Shown here: positions 15,892-25,070 of the stretch, in pieces
Layout: every line of letters begins with the position of its first letter
Position numbering within the stretch: the stretch's first letter is position 1
Source: an uncultured Tenacibaculum sp.
GTDB taxonomy: Bacteria; Bacteroidota; Bacteroidia; Flavobacteriales; Flavobacteriaceae
Length of the DNA: 64,000 bases
Assembly (NCBI GenBank): GCA_947496185.1
Contig: CANMCD010000012.1
Location: 62,001 to 126,000 of the forward strand
Direction: 5' to 3'
Translations under genes and position numbers: made by a program
The notes under the pieces: generated by a model
Databases searched by the model: none
Seen by the model: only the letters and a program-made list of their open reading frames with translations
What the model was told of the DNA's origin: nothing

Positions 15892-16515
15892 ATGAAGGTA
15901 ATTTATTTTATAGATATGGCAGGAACTTTTGCTTTTGCGATAAGTGGAGCATTAGTAGCTATGAAAAAAGAATTTGATGTTTTTGGTGTAATTATTATCG
16001 CTTTTGTTACGGCAGTTGGTGGAGGAATGCTTAGAGATGTATTGATAAATGCGCACCCGATAAATTGGATTGGAGACATTAACTATATCTGGGTTATCTT
16101 ATCGGCGGTTTTGGTTACTTTTTTATTTAGAACAAGAATCGCTCCTTTGAGAAAAACAATGTTTTTGTTTGATACTATAGGAATTAGTGTTTTTACTTTA
16201 TTGGGATTGCAAAAAGGTTTAAGTTTTAACCTTCATCCATTTGTAGCATTGGTAATGGGAATGGTTTCTGCAGTTTTTGGCGGTGTTATTAGAGATGTAC
16301 TTACACGTCGAGTTCCTTTAATATTTATGAAAGAAATTTATGCTTCTGCATGTTTAGCAGGAGGGTTGGTTTATTTCCTCTTACAGGAGTTTAATATCGA
16401 TGGAAATATTCAATTTATTATTTCTGCAGCAGTCATTGTAGTGGTTAGAACCTTGGCTGTTGTTAGGGAATGGGAACTTCCTAAAATAAATCGTGATATT
16501 TTCTCAATTCGTTAA
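15892..16515 (+). CDS. Trimeric intracellular cation channel (TRIC) / UPF0126 family membrane protein
   Basis: A 207-residue, seven-helix membrane protein made of two tandem repeats, each with a glycine-rich bend followed by Arg-Asp: GGGMLRDVL in the first half and GGVIRDVL in the second. This is the signature of the UPF0126/TRIC family, which conducts monovalent cations or, in some annotations, glycine. The length is typical. It lies alone between the RiPP operon and the chitinase gene and is probably a single-gene unit. Confidence 0.9.
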   Translation: MKVIYFIDMAGTFAFAISGALVAMKKEFDVFGVIIIAFVTAVGGGMLRDVLINAHPINWIGDINYIWVILSAVLVTFLFRTRIAPLRKTMFLFDTIGISVFTLLGLQKGLSFNLHPFVALVMGMVSAVFGGVIRDVLTRRVPLIFMKEIYASACLAGGLVYFLLQEFNIDGNIQFIISAAVIVVVRTLAVVREWELPKINRDIFSIR

Positions 16516-16941
16516 AATAGGTGGTTGTATTGGTGTTTAAAATCGGTGTTTAATAATATTTGTTAATGATTGTCTAAAGTTGATCTGTTTAAAATTGAAT
16601 ATTATCTTCAAAAACTAAGCTAAACATGCTTTTTATTAGGATTAACGGGGGGTAATGGTGCTTTTTTATAAATTATAATAACATAAATTTTAAGATAATA
16701 TCAAAAGGAGTAGGGGGTTTTTAGGTCTAATTTGAGGTTACATAAAAAAAACACCTGTTTTTTTTAAAATACTACATGTTTTGATTTTTTTTTTACGTTG
16801 AAAATCTGGTTTTTTGAAAAATTTAGTGACCTAAAAAATGCATTAAGTTGTTAGTTTAATGTTGTTGGTCGATTTTTTTATATGCGGTAGGTAAATAATT
16901 TACACTTTGGAAACACAAAAACGACTAAATAATTAATATTT
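16516..16941 (+). promoter_or_regulatory. Long leader/promoter region of the chitinase gene
   Basis: A 426-bp AT-rich gap with several homopolymer T and A tracts and a G-run at about 16645-16651. The nearest promoter-like element is TACACTTTGG around 16901, one base longer than the TAnnTTTG consensus. No hairpin or small ORF stood out. The size suggests regulated expression of the chitinase, but no operator could be recognised. Confidence 0.35.
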
Positions 16942-19900
16942 ATGAAACCCTTCTTATTTATCCGAAAAAGGATACACATGGTGTTCTTTTTCATTACTAC
17001 AATTATGTTCGCGCAGGTCAATACTGGTGGTTCTGCAACAACAAAAAATCACCAAAAACAAGTTATCGGTTATATTACCAATTGGGATGCTTGGAAAAAT
17101 TCTAAAGCAGGAGTTCCTGGTGCGGGAGCACTTACCCATTTGAATATCGATTATTCAAAGTACACTATTTTGAATTACTCGTTTTTTGGAGTGGCAAGAG
17201 ATGGATCATTGCATAGTGGTGATCACAGAAACAAAAAAATTTACCAATCTGGTGTTTCTCAAGAGCCAAAAGATATTTTCTTTACTGATATTTACAGTAG
17301 CTGGGATATGTATCTTTTGTTCGGAGAAATTGATCCAATTCAGTACATCAATGCTGATGCAAAGAGAAGAGCAGAAGCTCAAGGATTTCAGGTAACTATT
17401 GGAGGTTCGACTTGGACGCACCCAGTTTGGGGGTTGAGTGGTAGGCTTCCACTTCCTTTGCATAAAGAAAATGGGGCGCCCGGATTGATTGAATTAGCAC
17501 ATCAAAAAGGTGTGAAGGTAATGGCCTCTATTGGTGGTTGGAGTATGTGTAAGCATTTTCCAGAAATGGCTGCTGATCCAGTTAAAAGAGCAAGGTTTAT
17601 TGCGGACTGTAAAAAGTTAATTGCAACTGGTTTTGACGGTATTGATTTGGATTGGGAGTATCCAGGGCCTTATGCAGGAATGAACTTTACGGGTACTCAA
17701 GCAGATTTCGCAAACTTCCTTACATTGGTTGAAGAAATTAGAGCTGCTATTGGTCCTAATAAGTTGATTACTTCAGCAATGTCAGCCGACCCAAGAAAAT
17801 TAAATGATTTTGATTGGGCTAGATTGTCTAAAAGTATGGATTATTATAACATGATGAGTTATGATATGAATGGAGGATGGTCTAATATTGCTGGGCATAA
17901 TGCGCCGATCTATCCGTACAAAGGAGCAGAGGTTCCTTTCTTTAACTGGAAAACTTTACTAGACAAATTAATCGAAATAGGAGTGCCTAGAAACAAGATA
18001 TGTATGGGGGCACCATTTTATGGTAGAGGAGTTATTACAGATGGTCCTGCTGATTTAAATGTTAAGACAGTAAAACGTAATGAAACTATTCAGCCAGATG
18101 GTCCTATTTTAACGTGTTCAGATTATACAAATTGGCCTAAAGGCGTGTATGATGGAACACCAAATTACTTCTTTATAAAGCAAAAAGCATTGTCGCCTAA
18201 TAGTGGTTGGACTAGAAAATGGGACAACGAGGCTAAAGCTCCTTACTTAGTAAAAGGTAACTATTTCTTAAGTTATGATGACGAGGAGTCTATAGGACAT
18301 AAAGCTCAGTTTATCAACGATGAAAACTTAGCAGGTACTATTGTGTGGACAGTGTATGGAGATCTTGAAATTAGTGGTTCTGTAACTTCTTTTGGAAAGA
18401 AATTAAAGCGTTGGTCAAATGTGAAATCTCCGTTAGTGAATAAAATAAATGAAGTATTTGCTAAAGGAGGATCAGGAGGAAATACGCCTCCTAATGTTTC
18501 GATTACCTCTCCAGGTGATAATACAGTTTTCTCTACTGGTAAGGACATCGTTATCGAAGCAGCAGCAACTGACAGAAACGGAACGGTTACTAAGGTTGAA
18601 TTTTATAATGGTAATACGAAGTTAGGTGAGGATACTACAAGCCCTTATTCTTATACTATGACCAATGTAGCAGTAGGAGCGTATACGTTAACAGCAAAGG
18701 CTACTGATAATGATAATGCTACGGCAAGTTCTACAGCAGTAACGGTAACGGTTAAAGACGGTAATGGTGGAAACACCCCACCAACAGTAGCGATTACTTC
18801 TCCTAATAATAATGATGCTTTTAAAGAAGGTAGTAATGTGCGTATTGTAGCAATTGCTTCAGATGCTGATGGAACAGTTTCTAAAGTTGCTTTTTATAAC
18901 GGTACAACCTTATTAGGTGAAGATACTACAAGTCCATACGAATATACATGGAGTGGTGTAACAGCAGGAAATTATACGTTAACTGCTGTGGCGACTGATG
19001 ATCAAAACGCGAGTACTACTTCGGAAGCTGTAAGTATAAAAGTAACTAAAAAATCAGGAGGAGCATGTAGTTCTTTAGCGACTTGGTCTTCTTCTAAGGT
19101 TTACTTAAAAGGAAATGAGGTAAAGTATAATGGTAATAGGTATGTTGCTGGATGGTGGAATAAAAATAGAAATCCAGAAAGAAATAGCGGACCTTATTCA
19201 GTTTGGAAAAAACTAGGTAGTTGTGATGGTTCTACTGGAGGAGGAACTAATGAGGCTCCTAAAGTAAGTATTGCTTCGCCAGGTAATAATGTAAGTTTCG
19301 ATAAAGGAGCTTCTATAAAATTAACGGCAAATGCTTCAGATTCGGATGGAACTGTTACTAAAGTTGCCTTTTATAATGGCGCTACATTATTAGGAGAAGA
19401 TACTACGAGTCCTTATAGTTATACAATTTCAAATGCTGCTGTAGGTAATTATGATATTACGGCTAAAGCAACTGATGATAAAGGAGCTACTACTACATCT
19501 CGCCCTGTTAGTTTTGTCGTAAAGACAGGAGGAAATGGAGGAGGAGGCTGTAACGGTGTGCCTCAATATGCTGCTGGAACTTCTTATAGTAATAGTCAAA
19601 AAGTTCAAAACCAAGGATCAGTATATTCTTGTAAGGTTGCAGGATGGTGTTCGTCAGCTGCTGCTTGGGCATATGCGCCAGGTACAGGTAATCATTGGAA
19701 AGATGCATGGTCATTGGTTGGAGCATGTTCGCCTACATCAGGTATGGTAGACGTGATGCCTAACCCAGTTGCAGATAACTTAACTTTAGTAATAAAAGAT
19801 TCAAATTTAGCTAAAGAACGTAACGGAGTTTATAAGGTTCAAATTTTAGATTTAAATGGAACACTATTACAAGAAGCTTCAAATCTTAATCTTAATGTGA

Positions 19901-19980
19901 GTTCACTTAGACCAGGAGTATATGTTTATACACTTGAAGTTAATGGAGCTGTACATAGAGGTAAGTTTATTAAGAAATAA
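16942..19980 (+). CDS. Multidomain GH18 chitinase secreted by type IX system
   Basis: A 1012-residue secreted enzyme that hydrolyses chitin. Order of domains: signal peptide (about 1-25); GH18 catalytic barrel (about 38-490) with the DxxDxDxE motif in GFDGIDLDWEYPG, catalytic Glu239, and SIGGW on an earlier strand; two Ig-like (Big_7-type) repeats; a CBM5/12-like chitin-binding module (about 710-760, with aromatic residues and paired Cys); a third Ig-like repeat; a second CBM5/12-like module (about 870-925); and a type A T9SS sorting domain of about 75 residues (starts VDVMPNP, ends GVYVYTLEVNG...KFIKK). The repeats share LGEDTTSPY. It implies growth on chitin and a functional T9SS elsewhere in the genome. 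Confidence 0.96.
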   Translation: MKPFLFIRKRIHMVFFFITTIMFAQVNTGGSATTKNHQKQVIGYITNWDAWKNSKAGVPGAGALTHLNIDYSKYTILNYSFFGVARDGSLHSGDHRNKKIYQSGVSQEPKDIFFTDIYSSWDMYLLFGEIDPIQYINADAKRRAEAQGFQVTIGGSTWTHPVWGLSGRLPLPLHKENGAPGLIELAHQKGVKVMASIGGWSMCKHFPEMAADPVKRARFIADCKKLIATGFDGIDLDWEYPGPYAGMNFTGTQADFANFLTLVEEIRAAIGPNKLITSAMSADPRKLNDFDWARLSKSMDYYNMMSYDMNGGWSNIAGHNAPIYPYKGAEVPFFNWKTLLDKLIEIGVPRNKICMGAPFYGRGVITDGPADLNVKTVKRNETIQPDGPILTCSDYTNWPKGVYDGTPNYFFIKQKALSPNSGWTRKWDNEAKAPYLVKGNYFLSYDDEESIGHKAQFINDENLAGTIVWTVYGDLEISGSVTSFGKKLKRWSNVKSPLVNKINEVFAKGGSGGNTPPNVSITSPGDNTVFSTGKDIVIEAAATDRNGTVTKVEFYNGNTKLGEDTTSPYSYTMTNVAVGAYTLTAKATDNDNATASSTAVTVTVKDGNGGNTPPTVAITSPNNNDAFKEGSNVRIVAIASDADGTVSKVAFYNGTTLLGEDTTSPYEYTWSGVTAGNYTLTAVATDDQNASTTSEAVSIKVTKKSGGACSSLATWSSSKVYLKGNEVKYNGNRYVAGWWNKNRNPERNSGPYSVWKKLGSCDGSTGGGTNEAPKVSIASPGNNVSFDKGASIKLTANASDSDGTVTKVAFYNGATLLGEDTTSPYSYTISNAAVGNYDITAKATDDKGATTTSRPVSFVVKTGGNGGGGCNGVPQYAAGTSYSNSQKVQNQGSVYSCKVAGWCSSAAAWAYAPGTGNHWKDAWSLVGACSPTSGMVDVMPNPVADNLTLVIKDSNLAKERNGVYKVQILDLNGTLLQEASNLNLNVSSLRPGVYVYTLEVNGAVHRGKFIKK

Positions 19981-20018
19981 TAGTTTTTAATTAGTAAAAA
20001 CTTAGCGTAATCTAATAG

Positions 20019-20051
20019 CCTCGTATGATAATTTTATCATGCGAGGTTTTT
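20019..20051 (+). terminator. Rho-independent terminator after chitinase gene
   Basis: Stem CCTCGTATGATA / TATCATGCGAGG (one G-U pair), 4-nt loop, followed by TTTTT, 38 bp after the stop codon. Confidence 0.85.
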
Positions 20052-20221
20052 GTTAGGGTAAGTTTTTGTTTTTTAAGGCTTTATTCTTAAGGTTTTGTTA
20101 AATATAGACTGTAAGTGTAACCTTAAGGGAGGTTGTGTCGTCTATAAAGTAGTAACATCCGTAGTCAACTTATTGATTGGTTGACTAAATTTTGTTAGTT
20201 TTTAATAGTTGATTTAATAAG

Positions 20222-20254
20222 AAGGCTACTTTTATCCAAAAAGTAGCCTTTTTT
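20222..20254 (+). terminator. Terminator-like hairpin
   Basis: Stem AAGGCTACTTTT / AAAAAGTAGCCTT around a short loop, followed by six T on the + strand. It lies 240 bp after the chitinase gene with no + strand gene in between, so it may be a second terminator or end a small unrecognised RNA. Confidence 0.6.
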
Positions 20255-20260
20255 ATATTG

Positions 20261-20319
20261 AACTCATCTGGTCAAATTTCAACTCTTTTTCGGTTAAAAA
20301 CAAAAAGTCAAGATGAGTT
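20261..20319. repeat. Dispersed intergenic repeat, copy A, with inverted ends
   Basis: Bases 20273-20318 match 63918-63964 almost base for base (core TTTTCGGTTAAAAA, then AAAAAGTCAAGATGAGT). In this copy the end AGATGAGTT (20311-20319) is the perfect complement of AACTCATCT at 20261-20269, so the element can fold into a stem with a roughly 40-nt loop. Confidence 0.7.
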
Positions 20320-20353
20320 TATTGTATATGGTCTTAATTGTATGCTACTAAAC

Positions 20354-21565
20354 TTAATTTTTTTCTAATAAAGCCATATAAAAACCATCAAAACCGGATT
20401 GATGAGAAAGTACCTTTTGATCTTTAATAAACGTAAATTGTTTACCAGCATCAGAAGCTAGAAAAGTGTCAACCTGTTGTTGGTTTTCAGAAGGTAAAAC
20501 AGAACAAGTTGCATACACCAATTTACCACCACTTTTGACCATTTTAGAATATTGTTGTAAAATTTTTTGTTGTGTTTCTTTAATTCCGTCTAAAAATTCA
20601 GGTTGTAGTTTCCATTTACTATCAGGATTACGTCGTAAAACCCCAAGTCCTGAGCAAGGAGCGTCCACTAAAACCCTATCTGCTTTGTCATGCAGTTTTT
20701 TAATGGTTTTTGTTGAGCTGATCACTCGAGTATCAATATTATGAGCTTTGTTTCTACGTGCACGTATTTTAAGTTTCTTTAATTTACTTTCATAAATATC
20801 CATGGCAATTATTTGCCCTTTATTTTCCATTAAAGAAGCTAAATGCAATGTTTTTCCTCCTGCACCTGCACAGGTATCCACTACCTTCATTCCGGGTTCA
20901 ACCTCTAAGAAATTGGCAACCAGTTGGGAAGATGCATCCTGTACTTCAAAAAAGCCATTTTTAAAGGATTCAGTTTTAAAGACATTGGCCCTTTCTTTGA
21001 GTATTAAAGCATCATTATATCCTTTTATGAATTCTGTTTCAATTCCTTCAGAAGCTAACTTTTTTTGCAAGCTTATTTTAGAAGTAAGTAAGGTGTTCGT
21101 TCGAAGAATTACTGCTGCTTGTTTATTAAGAGAGGCAATTTCTTTAGTCCAAATTTCTTCCCCAAGTTCTTCAAGTCCTAAGTTGTCTATCCAATCAGGA
21201 ATGGCTTCTCTAAATTTTCGGATTTTTGAAAGTTCGTCAAATTTTCCTTTAATTCTTCTGTTAGGTGTAGGTTCAATTTGATTCCAATCAGGTAATTTTA
21301 TCCCTTTTAATACACACCAAACAGCAAATAAACGCCATAGGTCTGGACGAGAAAAAGGTATTTTAACATTCGCTATTTCTGCATAGAGTCTTTTCCATCG
21401 TACTATTTCATAGATGGTTTCTGCAACAAATTTTCGGTCTCGGGCACCCCATCTTTTATCTCTTCTTAAAGCCTGTTCAACAGCTTTGTCTGCATATACT
21501 CCTCCGTTAAAGATATCACGTAAACTATCAATAACCGTAAAAACCAAATTTCTATGTAGTTTCAT
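20354..21565 (-). CDS. RsmB/NOL1-type RNA cytosine-C5 methyltransferase
   Basis: A 403-residue methyltransferase of the NOL1/NOP2/Sun family, which methylates C5 of a cytosine, most likely in 16S rRNA. The N-terminal ~140 residues are helical and NusB-like; the SAM-binding domain begins with VVDTCAGAGGKTLHLASL, and the two active-site cysteines are in VDAPCSGLGVLRRNPDSKW and VYATCSVLPSENQQQV. Length fits RsmB-like enzymes of Bacteroidota. A -7 element (TATCTTTG on the - strand, 21584-21591) lies about 20 bp before the start, implying a very short leader. Divergent from recG. Whether it is strictly RsmB is not certain. Confidence 0.88.
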   Translation of the reverse strand: MKLHRNLVFTVIDSLRDIFNGGVYADKAVEQALRRDKRWGARDRKFVAETIYEIVRWKRLYAEIANVKIPFSRPDLWRLFAVWCVLKGIKLPDWNQIEPTPNRRIKGKFDELSKIRKFREAIPDWIDNLGLEELGEEIWTKEIASLNKQAAVILRTNTLLTSKISLQKKLASEGIETEFIKGYNDALILKERANVFKTESFKNGFFEVQDASSQLVANFLEVEPGMKVVDTCAGAGGKTLHLASLMENKGQIIAMDIYESKLKKLKIRARRNKAHNIDTRVISSTKTIKKLHDKADRVLVDAPCSGLGVLRRNPDSKWKLQPEFLDGIKETQQKILQQYSKMVKSGGKLVYATCSVLPSENQQQVDTFLASDAGKQFTFIKDQKVLSHQSGFDGFYMALLEKN

Positions 21566-21583
21566 TCATTGAATTTAAGGTGG

Positions 21584-21591
21584 CAAAGATA
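21584..21591 (-). promoter_or_regulatory. -7 promoter element of the methyltransferase gene
   Basis: TATCTTTG on the - strand matches TAnnTTTG and stands 19 bp before the start codon at 21565. No clear -33 TTTG at the ideal distance. Confidence 0.55.
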
Positions 21592-21735
21592 GTTGAATTT
21601 AATCGTTTTTTGTATTTTCGTTTGACCTAAAAGAACTGCTTAGTAACAAGGCATAAGTTCGATTTTAAAAGGTTGCTATTTGAAAGTATAAAAAAATCAA
21701 TGAAAAATAATATAGGAAAAGTAGCATGCTTTATG

Positions 21736-23847
21736 AATTTAAATCATCCAATAACTTATATAAAAGGAGTAAGTGTCGCTAGGGCGCAAGTTTTACAAGC
21801 TGAATTGGGAGTCAGAACTTGCAGAGATTTACTACACCTATTTCCGTTTCGATATATCGATAAAACTCAGTTTTATACCATCAACCAATTACATCAAAAT
21901 TCAGCAGAGGTACAGGTTGTAGGGAAAATAACTGGTGTGAAAACAGTGAAACAAAAAAGAGGAAGTCGCTTGGTCGCTAGTTTTACTGATGGTACTGGTA
22001 CGATTGAGTTAGTATGGTTTAAAGGAGGGAAATGGATAAAGGATAGTTTAAAAGTTAATATTCCTTATGTAATATATGGTAAGCTAAACTGGTATAATCG
22101 TATGGCTAGTATGGCTCATCCAGAAATGGAAACAGTTCAAGCATATAAAGGTAAAATACAAATGGCAATGCAGCCTGTTTACCCTTCTACAGAAAAGCTT
22201 TCAAACAAAGGAATCAGTAATAAAGTGCTGCGTGATATTATTCAAAATTTACTGCAAGAAGTTTATGGCAGTATTTCGGATACATTACCAGAGTATATAC
22301 GTGAAGACCATCAATTAATAGACAAAAAAGAAGCGATCTTAAATATCCATTTTCCAAAGAGTCAAGAGTTGTTGGCAAAGGCACAATTTCGACTGAAATT
22401 TGAAGAATTGTTTTTTATTCAAATCCAGTTATTACAAAAAAAACGTATTCGGCAATCAAAACTAAAAGGGTATGTTTTTGAGAAAGTAGGGGAAGAGTTT
22501 ACAAATTTCTACGAAAATCATTTGCCATTTAGTTTGACAACTGCTCAAAAAAGAGTGTTGAAAGAAATTCGTAAAGATGTAGGTAGTGGAGCACATATGA
22601 ACCGTTTATTACAGGGAGATGTTGGATCAGGAAAAACTATTGTGGCATTATTGTCTATGTTATTGGCTATTGATAATGGATATCAGGCTACGATCATGGC
22701 GCCAACTGAAATTTTAGCTGCTCAACATTATAACGGTATGGTCGAATTGTTGAAGAATACAACACTTAACGTTGCATTGTTGACAGGTTCTACAAAGGCT
22801 AAGAAAAGGAGAGAAATTCACGCTGCTTTAGAAGAAGGTACTTTGCCCATTTTAATAGGTACACATGCAATACTTGAAGATAAGGTTCAATTTAAAAATT
22901 TAGGTATAGCCATAATTGATGAGCAACATAGGTTTGGGGTTGAACAAAGATCCAAGCTTTGGAGAAAGGGAAGTAAAGATGGTGTGGGAATGATTCCTCC
23001 TCATATTCTTGTAATGACTGCAACGCCAATTCCAAGAACCTTAGCAATGTCAGTTTATGGAGATTTAGACGTGTCTGTAATTGATGAGCTTCCTCCTGGG
23101 AGAAAAGAAGTAAAGACTGTTCATCGTTATGATAGTCATCGTTTAAAAGTTTTTAAGTTTTTAAAAGATGAAATAGCGAAAGGGCGTCAGGTGTATGTTG
23201 TATATCCGTTAATTCAAGAGTCCGAAGCGATGGATTATAAAGACTTAAAGGATGGATATGAAAGCATAGCACGTGAATTTCCTTTACCAAACTATAAAAT
23301 AAGTATTGTTCATGGGCAGATGAAACCCGCGGATAAAGATTACGAAATGGAACGCTTTGTAAAGGGAGAGACACAAATAATGGTAGCGACAACGGTTATT
23401 GAAGTAGGGGTAAATGTTCCGAATGCCTCTGTAATGGTTATAGAAAGTTCTGAACGATTTGGGTTGAGTCAATTACATCAATTACGTGGTAGGGTAGGAA
23501 GAGGAGCTGAGCAGAGTTATTGTATTTTAATGTCAAGCTATAAGCTTTCAGCGGATGGAAAAACACGTTTGCAAACGATGGTAGAAACATCAGATGGTTT
23601 TAAAATTGCCGAAGTAGATCTCAAGCTTCGAGGTCCTGGGAACATTATGGGGACTCAGCAAAGTGGGGTTTTGAATTTAAAAATAGCAGATGTAGTTAAA
23701 GATACTTCCATTTTGTATCAAGTAAGACAAGTAGCTATTCAGGTTGTGAGAGAAGACCCTGCATTGACAGATCCTAAACATGAACGTTTGTTAAAAACCT
23801 ATGAAGAGCTTCAAAAGAAAACAGGTATTTGGAGTAATATTAGTTGA
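21736..23847 (+). CDS. recG: ATP-dependent DNA helicase RecG
   Basis: A 703-residue helicase that remodels stalled replication forks and Holliday junctions. The start at 21736 (MNLNHPITYIKGVSVARA) fits the usual N-terminus of flavobacterial RecG; the frame extends to a TTG at 21673, which I regard as unlikely. Order: wedge/OB domain (roughly 50-200; GTIELVWFKGGKW), helicase domain with Walker A GDVGSGKT, DEQH box in IIDEQHRFGVEQRSK, TATPIPRTLAMS, then the second RecA-like domain with ATTVIEVGVNVPNA and QLRGRVGRG, and the TRG region at the end. Complete and ordinary. Ends convergently with the CCC-motif gene. Confidence 0.96.
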   Translation, partial: NLNHPITYIKGVSVARAQVLQAELGVRTCRDLLHLFPFRYIDKTQFYTINQLHQNSAEVQVVGKITGVKTVKQKRGSRLVASFTDGTGTIELVWFKGGKWIKDSLKVNIPYVIYGKLNWYNRMASMAHPEMETVQAYKGKIQMAMQPVYPSTEKLSNKGISNKVLRDIIQNLLQEVYGSISDTLPEYIREDHQLIDKKEAILNIHFPKSQELLAKAQFRLKFEELFFIQIQLLQKKRIRQSKLKGYVFEKVGEEFTNFYENHLPFSLTTAQKRVLKEIRKDVGSGAHMNRLLQGDVGSGKTIVALLSMLLAIDNGYQATIMAPTEILAAQHYNGMVELLKNTTLNVALLTGSTKAKKRREIHAALEEGTLPILIGTHAILEDKVQFKNLGIAIIDEQHRFGVEQRSKLWRKGSKDGVGMIPPHILVMTATPIPRTLAMSVYGDLDVSVIDELPPGRKEVKTVHRYDSHRLKVFKFLKDEIAKGRQVYVVYPLIQESEAMDYKDLKDGYESIAREFPLPNYKISIVHGQMKPADKDYEMERFVKGETQIMVATTVIEVGVNVPNASVMVIESSERFGLSQLHQLRGRVGRGAEQSYCILMSSYKLSADGKTRLQTMVETSDGFKIAEVDLKLRGPGNIMGTQQSGVLNLKIADVVKDTSILYQVRQVAIQVVREDPALTDPKHERLLKTYEELQKKTGIWSNIS

Positions 23848-23890
23848 TGTTTTTGAAGTTGCTATTAGAAAATTAGTAACTACTTAAAAT

Positions 23891-23925
23891 AAAAAAAGTC
23901 GCCTAAGAATAATTATTTAGACGAC
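23891..23925 (-). terminator. Terminator of the YbaB-DUF2752-CCC operon
   Basis: A stem pairing GTCGCCTAA (from 23898) with TTAGACGAC, one mismatch, followed on the - strand by seven T. It lies 20 bp after the CCC-motif gene and in the convergent gap with recG. Confidence 0.65.
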
Positions 23926-23945
23926 CTGTGTTTATTTCTATTCTC

Positions 23946-24269
23946 TTAGTTATTTTCGTATTGCTCCATTAGTTGTCTGCTTTGCTCCATCAATTCATCC
24001 CATCCAATGGTATAAATACTATAAATGGTATAGGTAAGATATAGTACATTTATGATTAAAACGATAAGTGCTACAATTTTTCCAATATAAATACTGTCTT
24101 GATTCGAATAAGTATCGGGATTTTGGTAATATTTTTTTAGTTCAGAATGTGCTATAAAAAAAGCAACCCCAGCAGGTATGAATCCAATACCAGCACAACA
24201 ACACAAAGGAAGTCCTAAGATGGCCAGAACGTAGATAAGTGGGCCGTATTGTAACTTTTGAGTTTCCAT
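23946..24269 (-). CDS. CCC-motif membrane protein
   Basis: A 107-residue protein with two membrane helices: one around LPLCCCAGIGFIPAGVAFFIA and another around IVALIVLIINVLYLTYTIY. The triple cysteine and the following GIGFIPAG place it in the small family annotated as CCC motif membrane protein in Flavobacteriia. Function unknown. It lies 4 bp after the DUF2752 gene, in an apparent operon with ybaB. Confidence 0.8.
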   Translation of the reverse strand: METQKLQYGPLIYVLAILGLPLCCCAGIGFIPAGVAFFIAHSELKKYYQNPDTYSNQDSIYIGKIVALIVLIINVLYLTYTIYSIYTIGWDELMEQSRQLMEQYENN

Positions 24270-24273
24270 AAAA

Positions 24274-24546
24274 TTAAATAGTTTTTATTATGAAGTTTCC
24301 TACAATGAAAACAATATTAACGATAGCTAATACTTTAATTATTATTTGTGAGTACTTAAACTTAAATCGGATATTTAGTAGTACAAAAGCAAAGAATAAG
24401 ATTAAAGTATATATGGCAGGATACATTTTGAAGGCAGCAACAAGATCACCATTAAAAAGCAACAAAAGAGCTCTTTGAAATCCACAGCCCAAGCAGTCGG
24501 CACCAAAGAGTTTTTTATTTAAACATGGTAACATAAAGTCCTCCAT
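24274..24546 (-). CDS. DUF2752 family membrane protein
   Basis: A protein of up to 90 residues with the DUF2752 signature CxGCGxxR near the N-terminus (GADCLGCGFQRALLLL) and two or three hydrophobic helices. An internal ATG four codons in (MLPCLNKKL) is the more usual family start, at 24534. Function unknown; the Cys/Gly motif is the family hallmark. It sits between ybaB and the CCC-motif gene with short gaps, an arrangement often seen in this bacterial group. Confidence 0.8.
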   Translation of the reverse strand: MEDFMLPCLNKKLFGADCLGCGFQRALLLLFNGDLVAAFKMYPAIYTLILFFAFVLLNIRFKFKYSQIIIKVLAIVNIVFIVGNFIIKTI

Positions 24547-24559
24547 AGTATACTATATA

Positions 24560-24883
24560 TTATTTAAACATATCCATTCCAGGAATATTCGGCATGCCTT
24601 GCTTAGCGGCAATAGCTAATTCCTGTTCGTTGATTGTATTTGCTCTTTCTAAAGCTTTATTAAGCGCCAAAATTAAGTAATCTTCGAGTTCTTCTTTATC
24701 TGCTAATAACGAATTATCTATGTCAATAGACTTGATTTCTCTGTTGGCTGTCACTGTTACTTTTAGCTGTCCGTTTGCGACAGATTCGTCGACTAAAACT
24801 GTGTGTAGTCTTTTTTTTGTTTCTTCAACCTTTTCTTGAGCTTCTTTTAATTTGCCCATCATATTTGATAAATCTCCAAACAT
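24560..24883 (-). CDS. YbaB/EbfC nucleoid-associated protein
   Basis: A 107-residue DNA-binding protein of the YbaB/EbfC family. The N-terminus [26 protein letters not shown] is the usual amphipathic helix, the middle is the beta region ([15 protein letters not shown]), and the C-terminus has a Met-Pro-rich tail. It binds DNA as a dimer and affects nucleoid structure. It is first in a three-gene operon with DUF2752 and CCC-motif genes; a -7 element (TACTTTTG, 24912-24919 on the - strand) lies about 30 bp upstream. Confidence 0.92.
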   Translation of the reverse strand: MFGDLSNMMGKLKEAQEKVEETKKRLHTVLVDESVANGQLKVTVTANREIKSIDIDNSLLADKEELEDYLILALNKALERANTINEQELAIAAKQGMPNIPGMDMFK

Positions 24884-25070
24884 TAACTTTTGTTTTACAT
24901 AGTTGTTCCTACAAAAGTAGTATTTTAACCCCTAAAATGAGATAGAAAATAATATTCATCTTGAAAAGTGATATAGAATTGTATGTTTTAATTCAATTTG
25001 ATTAATGCTTTTTCCCTACTGAGGTGAAGTTTTATGTAAGGACAAAATCTTAACTTATAATTTTAACAGG

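Noticed and set aside
16516-16941. Small RNA or riboswitch before the chitinase gene
   Set aside because: No convincing stem was found in the AT-rich, homopolymer-rich sequence.
21673-21735. Upstream TTG start for RecG
   Set aside because: Adds 21 residues not expected for RecG; the ATG at 21736 matches the usual N-terminus.
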